Shown here: positions 1 to 5,635 of the stretch, one piece after another
How positions within the stretch are numbered: the first letter of the stretch is position 1
Layout: each line of letters begins with the position of its first letter
Assembly (NCBI GenBank): GCA_018660305.1
Contig: JABJKO010000020.1
Span: 1 to 5,983, forward strand
Direction of reading: 5' to 3'
Source: Rhodospirillaceae bacterium
GTDB lineage: Bacteria > Pseudomonadota > Alphaproteobacteria > MPNO01 > UBA2964
Length of the DNA: 5,983 nucleotides
Position numbers and translations under genes: made by a program
The notes under the pieces: generated by a model
Told to the model about the DNA's origin: nothing
Seen by the model: only the letters and a program-made list of their open reading frames with translations
Database searches by the model: none

Positions 1-717
1 ACGCCCGACGATTTAAAGACGTCCACCCTGATTCCCGAAGACCGGCCTTATGCCGGCTGGCTCTATGGGGGTATCGGATTGGTCTCGGTAACAGGCGATC
101 GGCTCGACAATGTGGAGCTTGATGTGGGCGTGATCGGTTCGGCGTCCTTTGCCGAAGACGTTCAGAAAACATGGCATGGCTGGTTCGGGTTTCAGCGGCC
201 CAACGGCTGGGACAATCAGCTCAAGAACGAATTGGGCATCCTGCTTTCCTACGAACGAAAATGGCGTCGCTGGGCGCGGTTCAAGGCGCTCGGTTTGGAT
301 AGCGATATAACGCCGCATGTCGGGGTCAATCTGGGGAATGTTCTCACTCAGGGCGCGGTCGGGTTTATCGCGCGGATCGGCGGAGATTTGTCACGTCATT
401 ACGATTACGGCCCGCCGCGGATCAGGCCCAGCCTGCCCGGTTCCGATTACTTCGTCTCGGACGGCGGTTTCAGTTGGTATGTCTTCTTTGGTGCCGAGGG
501 GCGGGGCGTGCTCCACAGTATTTTTCTCGATGGCAATACTTTCCGCGACAGCCACAGCGTCGACAAAAAGCCGCTGGTTGGCGATGTTCAGGGCGGTATA
601 GCCTTTATCGTCGGGCCGGTCCGGCTGGCCTATACCCATGTCTTCCGGACCAAGGAATTCGGGTCGCAGGACGATACCGACCAATGGGGCGCCTTCAGCA
701 TTTCGGCGCGGTTCTGA
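1..717 (+). CDS. LpxR-family (DUF2219) outer-membrane lipid A deacylase-like protein, 3' part
   Basis: The gene enters from the left edge already in frame; 238 residues and a TGA stop are visible. Family members are usually about 300-330 residues, so some 80-100 N-terminal residues, including the signal peptide and first strands, lie outside. Visible family hallmarks are DRPYAGWLYGG (fragment residues 14-24), a strand starting LDVGVIGSASFAEDVQ, the TWHGW segment with a candidate catalytic His at residue 59, and GWDNQLKNE (69-77). The protein ends SISARF with a terminal Phe, as expected for a barrel inserted by the BAM machinery. In the characterised Salmonella enzyme, LpxR removes the 3'-acyloxyacyl group of lipid A at the outer membrane. 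Many family members, perhaps this one, have no tested activity. The gene converges on the binding-protein gene to its right and shares a terminator with it. An internal TTG at 79 is not a start, because coding similarity continues upstream to position 1. Confidence 0.85.
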   Translation, partial: TPDDLKTSTLIPEDRPYAGWLYGGIGLVSVTGDRLDNVELDVGVIGSASFAEDVQKTWHGWFGFQRPNGWDNQLKNELGILLSYERKWRRWARFKALGLDSDITPHVGVNLGNVLTQGAVGFIARIGGDLSRHYDYGPPRIRPSLPGSDYFVSDGGFSWYVFFGAEGRGVLHSIFLDGNTFRDSHSVDKKPLVGDVQGGIAFIVGPVRLAYTHVFRTKEFGSQDDTDQWGAFSISARF

Positions 718-724
718 ACCAGCC

Positions 725-755
725 AAAAAAGCCCCCGGGCATTAACCCGGGGGCT
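725..755. terminator. bidirectional intrinsic terminator between convergent genes
   Basis: A perfect 10-bp inverted repeat (AGCCCCCGGG at 730-739, CCCGGGGGCT at 746-755) encloses a 6-nt loop. Read on the minus strand it is followed at once by a run of Ts (complement of A 725-730), so it is a strong terminator for the binding-protein gene ending at 779. Read on the plus strand it is followed by CATATTTTT, a weaker T-rich tail that can end the LpxR-like transcript, whose stop lies 12 nt before the stem. Confidence 0.9.
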
Positions 756-778
756 CATATTTTTGCTGAATAGCGACG

Positions 779-1012
779 CTAGCTCGTGCAGTCGATCTTC
801 TTGGCGCGGGTCTTGTGGCCATAATAATGGAAGGTGCAGTTCATGCCCTTCTTGATGGCCTTGCGCTTTACCTTCTTGCCGTTGACGGTGACCTTGGTCT
901 TGCTGCCGGACACGTTGGCGCGCCGTTTCTTACCCTTGTAATCGATGGTGATCCGGCGGCCCTTGCGCTGGATTTTTATCACCTTGCCGGCATGGACGAT
1001 GATGGGCAGGAC
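779..1012 (-). repeat. direct repeat copy 1: 3' end encoding the basic tail
   Basis: This stretch encodes residues 361-437 and the stop codon of paralogue 1. It pairs with 2301-2534 at a constant offset of 1522 bp. At protein level 71 of 77 residues match (55 of the last 57). In the first 174 bp (779-952) I count 15 mismatches, about 91% identity. It includes a 56-bp identical run (810-865) and a 33-bp identical run (937-969). Confidence 0.92.
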
Positions 1013-2092
1013 GACTTTCTCGACCTTGCCCTTGAACCTGAAATGTTCACCGAGCTTCGCAAGCTTGGCCTGAGGCACCTTGGAAATATCGGTGACCAGT
1101 TTCTGGATTTCCTCGCCGGTTACCAGTGCGATTGTGCGCTTGAGCCGCTTGGCATCCTTCAGGAAGGCTGGGTCCTTGACCATGGAGACAAACCCGTTCC
1201 GCATGGCTTGCAGTCGCGCCTTGGGCACGCCGTTGGCCATCATGAACGGGCGCCCCATGATGCCGGGCACCACAGTGAGCTTGAAGAAGGTTCGTACGTC
1301 TTCCACATTCTGGCCCTTTGCCAGATTATCGGCACTGATAATGTCGTCCAGCATGGGCACGCCCAGCTTTTGCATTTCGGCATCAGGCTGAAGTGCTACC
1401 TGGACCAGGGGCTTGATCTTGCCCTGTTTGAGGAAATTGCCGGACAGTTCCTTGAACGACGCCCAGCTTTGGCAGACGCCGTCCAGTTCGCCACGCTCGA
1501 TGGCGAGATGGATCTGCGGTGAGCCGGGGTACCCTCTGATCAGTTTGAATTTTGTGGCGACCAGGTTATTGAACAGCGCCGGCCAGAACTCGCTCGCGTT
1601 CTGTCCCAGGCCACCCACGGCGTATTCGTTATTGTAGGCGTCGGCGAACGACTTGACGCCGGTGCGCGTCGCCACGGCGCAGACTCCGGCTTCCTTTGCC
1701 AGGCTGCCCAGCCACTGGATATCCTTTGCCTTGTATTTGGGTCCCTTCCGGCCCATGAGCTGGACCAGGGCAATCTCCCGCTGGACCTGACCGATGACGG
1801 ACCCATCCTTGGGGGCCACGTTCATGATGAAATTGGTGGCGACGATCGACGCGGCGCCGCTCTTGTTCTGGGGTAGAAAAGTCGGATTTCCCGGAACGTG
1901 CTTTCCAAGATGGCGGCCCACCAGACGGGCATAGGTGTCGTAGCCGCCGCCGGCGCCGGACCCGATGATAATTTTGACCCGTTTGCCTTTGTAGAAATCC
2001 GCGATGTCGTCCGCTGTGGCGCTGCCGACGGTAATACCAAGACCGACAATCGTGGCCAATGCGGTACGCGTAAAGTCCTTAACTGAATACAT
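779..2092 (-). CDS. TctC/Bug-type periplasmic substrate-binding protein with basic C-terminal extension (paralogue 1)
   Basis: The product has 437 residues. It starts with a Sec signal peptide (hydrophobic residues 11-23, likely cleavage after ATA at 27). The mature N-terminus DFYKGKRVKIIIG and the glycine loop GSGAGGGYDTYARL (44-57), followed by HVPGNP and NVAPKDGSVIG, are typical of TctC/Bug receptors (COG3181), which hand small carboxylates or similar solutes to a TctAB membrane pair. No TctAB gene is in the window, so the ligand is unknown. Usual family length is about 300-330. Here the core ends near residue 352, and an extension of about 85 residues follows; its last 77 residues contain 24 Lys/Arg and only 2 acidic residues. 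Cysteines are C138 and C207 in the core and C419 and C435 in the tail, so two disulfides are plausible. The ATG at 2092 is preceded by GAGGAGG at 7-nt spacing. It is 70% identical over its full length to the neighbouring paralogue, with no gaps. The fold call is firm; the function of the tail is unknown. Confidence 0.87.
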   Translation of the reverse strand: MYSVKDFTRTALATIVGLGITVGSATADDIADFYKGKRVKIIIGSGAGGGYDTYARLVGRHLGKHVPGNPTFLPQNKSGAASIVATNFIMNVAPKDGSVIGQVQREIALVQLMGRKGPKYKAKDIQWLGSLAKEAGVCAVATRTGVKSFADAYNNEYAVGGLGQNASEFWPALFNNLVATKFKLIRGYPGSPQIHLAIERGELDGVCQSWASFKELSGNFLKQGKIKPLVQVALQPDAEMQKLGVPMLDDIISADNLAKGQNVEDVRTFFKLTVVPGIMGRPFMMANGVPKARLQAMRNGFVSMVKDPAFLKDAKRLKRTIALVTGEEIQKLVTDISKVPQAKLAKLGEHFRFKGKVEKVVLPIIVHAGKVIKIQRKGRRITIDYKGKKRRANVSGSKTKVTVNGKKVKRKAIKKGMNCTFHYYGHKTRAKKIDCTS

Positions 2093-2099
2093 GACTTGG

Positions 2100-2106
2100 C
2101 CTCCTC
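2100..2106 (-). promoter_or_regulatory. strong Shine-Dalgarno site of paralogue 1
   Basis: The minus strand reads GAGGAGG, 7 nt before the ATG at 2092. It fixes the start and suggests efficient translation. The right-hand paralogue has a weaker AAGGGAGA site (3621-3628) and an unrelated leader, so the two copies are probably controlled separately. Confidence 0.85.
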
Positions 2107-2191
2107 TGTGTAGAAACGTGAGTTATTCATTCTTAGGGCGAACAGATTAGCAACGGTCAGGCTGAATGCAAATATGGATTCGGTGATCGGC

Positions 2192-2213
2192 CATGCTGCT
2201 GACATGCTGCTGA
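2192..2213. repeat. 11-bp perfect tandem repeat in the leader of paralogue 1
   Basis: CATGCTGCTGA occurs twice back to back (2192-2202 and 2203-2213), about 100 bp upstream of the left paralogue's start and downstream of the right paralogue's terminator. It lies where an upstream control site could sit, but it may equally be a slippage duplication. No protein-binding role can be shown from sequence. Confidence 0.7.
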
Positions 2214-2246
2214 ATTGTGCGACGTGTCTGTCGCGCTGTCTGACAC

Positions 2247-2275
2247 AAAAAACCCCCGGGCGGGTGCCCGGGGGT
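2247..2275 (-). terminator. intrinsic terminator of paralogue 2
   Basis: A perfect 10-bp stem (ACCCCCGGGC at 2252-2261, GCCCGGGGGT at 2266-2275) with a 4-nt loop is followed on the minus strand by a T run (complement of A 2247-2252). It lies 25 nt past the stop codon of the right paralogue and closely resembles the terminator after the left paralogue, both in its C5G3 arm and in distance from the stop. It separates the two paralogues into different transcripts. Confidence 0.92.
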
Positions 2276-2300
2276 CTTGTTGTCCTCCAAGCTTTGGGGA

Positions 2301-2534
2301 CTAGCTGGTGCAATCAATCTTCTTAGCGCGTGTCTTGTGGCCATAATAATGGAAGGTGCAGTTCATGCCCTTCTTGATGGCCTTGCGTTTTACCTTCTTG
2401 CCGTCGACCGTCACCTTGGTTTTGCTGCCGGAAACATTGGCGCGCCTTTTCTTGCCCCTGTAATCGATGGTGATCCGGCGGCCCTTGCGCTTGATCTTGA
2501 TCACCTTGCCGCTATGCACGATGACCTTGAGGAC
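2301..2534 (-). repeat. direct repeat copy 2: 3' end encoding the basic tail
   Basis: Partner of 779-1012. It encodes residues 361-437 and the stop of paralogue 2. Identical runs correspond to 2332-2387 (56 bp) and 2459-2491 (33 bp). The differences in the last 57 codons are mostly synonymous; only two change a residue (K386 to R and N414 to D, paralogue 1 to 2). Confidence 0.92.
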
Positions 2535-3614
2535 GACCTTTTCGACCTTGCCGCGGAACTTGAAATGTCCGTCGAGCGCTGCCAGCTTGGCCTTCGGCAC
2601 CTTGGAGATGTCGGCGATGATTTTCTGGATCTCGTCACCGGTCACGATCTCGATGTCGCGGCCGAGCCTCTTGGCGTCTTCAAGAAACTTGGGATCCGTA
2701 GTCATGTCGATGAACGCCTTGCGCATCGCCGCCACACGCGCCTTGGGAATGCCCGGTGCCATCGCGAAAGGCCGCCCCATGACAGGGGGAATCACCGTTA
2801 TCTTGAAAAAGAGCTTCACATCCTCGAGATTCTGACCCTTGGCGAGATTGTCCTTGGTGAGGAAATCCTGCAGCATGGGCACGCCCAGCTTGGTCATCTC
2901 GGTATCGGGATGCAGCGAAATCTGCACCAACGGCTTGATGCCGCCCGCTTTCATGAAAGTGCGCGCCTGTACCTCGAACGAGGCCCAGGACTGGCAGACG
3001 CCGTCCAACTCTCCGCGCTGAATCGCGAGATGGATTTGCGGCGTCCCGGGATATCCCCTGATCAGCCTGAATTTGGCGGCCAACAGATTGTTGAACAGGG
3101 CCGGCCACCACTCTGTCGAATTCTGACCCGTACCGCCCATGGCGAACGGTGTTTTGAAGATCTCGTCGAAAGATTTGATCCCTGTGCGCGTTGCGACAGC
3201 GCAGACGCCGGCTTCTTTTGCGAGACTGCCCAACCAGTTGAGCTCCGAGGCTTTGAATCTCGGGCCCTTCTGTCCCATGATTTGAATCAGCGCGAGCGAA
3301 CGCTGGAGTCCGCCGATAATGGTGCCGTCCCTGGGCGCCACATTGACCATGTAATTGGTGGCGATGACGGAGGCCGCACCATTCTTGTTCTGGGTGATGA
3401 AGTTCGGGTTTCCCGGAATATGCCGGCCCATATGGCGTGCGATCAGGCGGGCATAGGTGTCGTAACCGCCGCCGGGACCGGAACCGACGAGCATCGTGAT
3501 CCGCTTGCCTTTATAGAAATCCGCAACTTCATCGGCCGCAGACGGCCCAGCGGTGAAGCCAAAACCTGTTATCGCCGCCAATGCTGCCGATACGAAAATT
3601 TTTCTGCTGAACAT
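2301..3614 (-). CDS. TctC/Bug-type periplasmic substrate-binding protein with basic C-terminal extension (paralogue 2)
   Basis: The product has 437 residues and aligns to the left-hand copy without a single gap (307 identities, 70%). The signal peptide is hydrophobic at 8-22 with likely cleavage after SAA at 27. The mature part has DFYKGKRITMLVG, the loop GSGPGGGYDTYARL (44-57), HIPGNP and NVAPRDGTIIG, all TctC/Bug receptor motifs. C138 (in AKEAGVCAV) and C207 (in ELDGVCQSW) are kept, as are tail cysteines C419 and C435. Core identity to the other copy (residues 1-360) is about 66%, so the two may bind different ligands. The least conserved stretch, residues 151-168, includes EIFKTPFAMG against DAYNNEYAVG. 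The ATG at 3614 follows AAGGGAGA at about 7-nt spacing. It lies 104 bp past the bax-like gene on the same strand with no terminator between, so it may be read from the upstream operon as well as from its own promoter. The ligand is unknown; no TctAB partners are seen. Confidence 0.87.
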   Translation of the reverse strand: MFSRKIFVSAALAAITGFGFTAGPSAADEVADFYKGKRITMLVGSGPGGGYDTYARLIARHMGRHIPGNPNFITQNKNGAASVIATNYMVNVAPRDGTIIGGLQRSLALIQIMGQKGPRFKASELNWLGSLAKEAGVCAVATRTGIKSFDEIFKTPFAMGGTGQNSTEWWPALFNNLLAAKFRLIRGYPGTPQIHLAIQRGELDGVCQSWASFEVQARTFMKAGGIKPLVQISLHPDTEMTKLGVPMLQDFLTKDNLAKGQNLEDVKLFFKITVIPPVMGRPFAMAPGIPKARVAAMRKAFIDMTTDPKFLEDAKRLGRDIEIVTGDEIQKIIADISKVPKAKLAALDGHFKFRGKVEKVVLKVIVHSGKVIKIKRKGRRITIDYRGKKRRANVSGSKTKVTVDGKKVKRKAIKKGMNCTFHYYGHKTRAKKIDCTS

Positions 3615-3718
3615 AAAATTTCTCCCTTAACCGGGTCGGAACAGGTCCGTCCCTAATAGGCGCAGGTTATCAACCGACTGCCCCCATGCCAATAACGATT
3701 GGAAATAGCCCTGGTCAC

Positions 3719-4666
3719 CTAATTGCGGCGGGATAGGGCGGTTGGGTCGGTGAGGGCAAATTTGGCCTTGTCCAGTCCGGCCAGACTGTTTTGCGCCATG
3801 ACATTGCGGATCAGGGTTGCGTAGGCGGGACCCTGTTCGGAATATCTGTCGAGTTTCCCGGCAAGGCCGTGGCCGGTCCTGATTCCGGCGGCGCGGGCCA
3901 GCCGCAGGGCCTTATAGGCCGGGTTGGTGTTGAGATTGCGGGCGTAGTCCCAGGCGGACTCCACCAGCTGGTCGTAAACCTTCACGGCATGACGCGTATC
4001 GGCATGGGCTCTCAGCGGGCGCAGGCCTTTTTTGGTGTCGTAGGTCCATTGGCCGAACATGGCATTGCCGGCGCGCGCGAACCGTGATGTGCCCCAGCCG
4101 GTTTCAATCGCCGCCTGGGTGATGGCCAGCGATGGCGGTATGGGGGCCACGCGGACCAGGAGAACCGAGTTCTGATCGGGTTTCGTCCGGTAAAGGGCGG
4201 CGAGGCGTTCCAGCCAGGTTTGCTCCCGGTGGGACAGATCCTGTCCCGATCTCTTCGCCTTCAGGAGTTTCCGCAGGGCGGCGCGCTGGGCGCTGATAGT
4301 TTGATTGACCTGAAGGATCAGCGGCAGAAGCGTGCGGACAAAAAGGGCTTTCTTTTCTTTCGCCTGTTCCATGTCCTGGAACCCCTCCGGCCATTTTTGC
4401 AGGAGCAGGAGCGGAACTGTGTCCTTACCGGCGCGCACGGCGGCCAGATCGTACCCCGCCTTATCAAAGGCCCGCGCCAGGTTTTCCGGCGACCCGACGA
4501 TGAGACGATGATCCGACGAGGTAAGGGGGACGAGGGGTGGAAACTCAGCAAGATGATCCGGCGGAGCGATGCGACCGACCAGGACGGCGACCATAATCAC
4601 GGCGACCGCCGCTGCGGCACCCCATGTGAAGATGCGTTCCTGAGGCGATAAGGACGGCAGGAGCAT
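3719..4666 (-). CDS. membrane-anchored Bax-like glucosaminidase-domain protein
   Basis: The product has 315 residues. A single N-terminal membrane segment (about residues 14-32) follows a short cytoplasmic start, so the rest should face the periplasm. The C-terminal half (about 165-295) carries the glucosaminidase/Bax signature: PIPPSLAITQAAIETGWGTS, then FARAGNAMFGQW, then AVKVYDQLVESAWDYARNLNTNPAY. The Glu in AAIETGWG (residue 188) fits the catalytic acid of GH73-type and lytic-transglycosylase-like folds. The likely role is cleavage of peptidoglycan glycan strands, though E. coli Bax itself is poorly characterised. The reading frame stays open up to a TTG at 4720, but I chose the ATG at 4666. 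It sits 1 bp after the stop of the soeC-like gene (TGACATG), has GAGG (4673-4676) 6 nt upstream, and places the membrane segment near the N-terminus. The tight junction implies translational coupling to the oxidoreductase operon. Confidence 0.82.
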   Translation of the reverse strand: MLLPSLSPQERIFTWGAAAAVAVIMVAVLVGRIAPPDHLAEFPPLVPLTSSDHRLIVGSPENLARAFDKAGYDLAAVRAGKDTVPLLLLQKWPEGFQDMEQAKEKKALFVRTLLPLILQVNQTISAQRAALRKLLKAKRSGQDLSHREQTWLERLAALYRTKPDQNSVLLVRVAPIPPSLAITQAAIETGWGTSRFARAGNAMFGQWTYDTKKGLRPLRAHADTRHAVKVYDQLVESAWDYARNLNTNPAYKALRLARAAGIRTGHGLAGKLDRYSEQGPAYATLIRNVMAQNSLAGLDKAKFALTDPTALSRRN

Positions 4667-4667
4667 G

Positions 4668-5615
4668 TCAGGCCTCGGGCGCCCCGTAATAGAGCGCGGC
4701 CGTGTGCTTGGCTTCGGCAAAGAACAGCCATCGCTCGATCAATGTGCCGCCCATCATGATGACAACGGCAATGAACGCCCCGAGGGTTCTGGTCCACGGG
4801 TCCATCTCGATGGTGAAAGCCGCGATACACCAGGGCACGAGGAAGGAGCACATGAAGGCCCAGCGCCGCAGCCTTTCGGTGTGTCTGCGGGCGACCCGAT
4901 AGCCCATTTCCTGTTGAACATAGTTTTCCTGGGTGCTGGGCGCGTCCAGCAGCTTCACCTTGCCCATATCGCCGAGACCGGTCGCCGTCTCAGGCGTTAC
5001 CCAGGCCGGGTGGCGGTCGATAAATATCCAGTATTTTCGTTTGAAAAAGAAGGCCAGCAACCCCGCGACTACGAAGGTGACACCGACCCACGGCGTATTA
5101 ATGCCAAACAGATGGGTCAGAAAATTAAACCACAGGCTGCCGGTCCACAGTGAAAAGGCGAGATAGACCCGGATGGTATGCGGGTTGAACCAGGCACGGA
5201 TGGTCCGCAGGCTGGCATAGATCATGGCCGTACAGTAGACGGTCATGATGGACAGCATGAGTGTCATTCCGGCCATTAGCCGCCAGAACCCGTCATAATT
5301 GCCCAGTACCACCCAACCGAAGGTGAAAAGCAGGGCCGGCACAAAAGTTCCGACGGCAAGCACGCCCTCGCGGGACAGCCAGGATGTCTTCCACTGGGAA
5401 AAGGCGCGCAAGGCCCGCTCCGGACGACCGAGATGCAAGGTCGATGAGAGCAGGCCGCCCACGATCATCGCAAAGGCGACTCCAAAGGACAGCGCGCCGA
5501 ACCCGCGATCCGGCGGTACGCCGCCGATCAGGGCAAACAAGGCCATCATGACCAGCAGGCCGTACCCGGCGCCCGAGAAGGTGGTGAATATTATGACGGA
5601 GTAGGCTGGATGCAT
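4668..5615 (-). CDS. soeC: DmsC/SoeC-type membrane anchor subunit of a molybdopterin oxidoreductase
   Basis: The product has 315 residues and about eight hydrophobic membrane segments (roughly 12-32, 40-60, 86-105, 112-135, 150-169, 175-192, 251-269, 276-298). The N-terminus MHPAYSVIIFTTFSGAGYG, the HLGRPERALRAF motif (61-72) and SWLSREG (78-84) are characteristic of the DmsC anchor family. These subunits bind quinone in the membrane and exchange electrons with a ferredoxin-like B subunit. In SoeABC sulfite dehydrogenase the flow runs from sulfite to quinone; in DmsABC it runs from quinol to DMSO. A polar loop at about 200-250 contains EMGYRVARRHTERLRR. The gene starts 20 bp after the B subunit stop and abuts the bax-like gene. 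The soeC symbol is tentative: the anchor family is clear, but the substrate depends on the catalytic subunit, which is outside the window. Confidence 0.85.
   Translation of the reverse strand: MHPAYSVIIFTTFSGAGYGLLVMMALFALIGGVPPDRGFGALSFGVAFAMIVGGLLSSTLHLGRPERALRAFSQWKTSWLSREGVLAVGTFVPALLFTFGWVVLGNYDGFWRLMAGMTLMLSIMTVYCTAMIYASLRTIRAWFNPHTIRVYLAFSLWTGSLWFNFLTHLFGINTPWVGVTFVVAGLLAFFFKRKYWIFIDRHPAWVTPETATGLGDMGKVKLLDAPSTQENYVQQEMGYRVARRHTERLRRWAFMCSFLVPWCIAAFTIEMDPWTRTLGAFIAVVIMMGGTLIERWLFFAEAKHTAALYYGAPEA
4673..4676 (-). promoter_or_regulatory. Shine-Dalgarno that decides the bax-like start
   Basis: The minus strand reads CGAGG ending 6 nt before the ATG at 4666, inside the last codons of the soeC-like gene. 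The upstream TTG at 4720 has no comparable site, which supports the shorter 315-residue product. Confidence 0.6.
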
Positions 5616-5635
5616 CGCGCTGCTCTTGTGATTGC

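Noticed and set aside
815..1522. Plus-strand open frame of 235 codons opposite paralogue 1
   Set aside because: It resembles the other antisense frame only because the sense tails are nearly identical. It has no start context or family match.
2122..2153. Possible sigma-70 promoter for paralogue 1 (TTGCTA, then AATAAC or TGAATA on the minus strand)
   Set aside because: AATAAC is 20 nt away, and TGAATA at 18 nt matches the -10 consensus poorly. Not strong enough to annotate.
2277..3656. A plus-strand open frame of 459 codons lying wholly opposite paralogue 2, longer than the gene itself
   Set aside because: It is the antisense shadow of a GC-biased gene. The matching frame opposite paralogue 1 begins alike but is broken by a stop at about 1522, so it is not conserved as protein; it also has no recognisable domain, whereas the minus-strand product has clear family motifs.
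3615..3718. Promoter or operator in the gap before paralogue 2, including the short inverted repeat CCAAT-AACG-ATTGG at 3689-3702
   Set aside because: The stem is only 5 bp with no T tract, so it is neither a convincing terminator nor an operator. TTGGCA and GATAAC on the minus strand are only 15 nt apart, too short for a confident sigma-70 call.
4667..4720. N-terminal extension of the bax-like gene from a TTG at 4720
   Set aside because: It would overlap the soeC-like gene by 53 bp, lacks a ribosome binding site and adds an Arg/Pro-rich leader before the membrane segment. The ATG at 4666 with GAGG is better.
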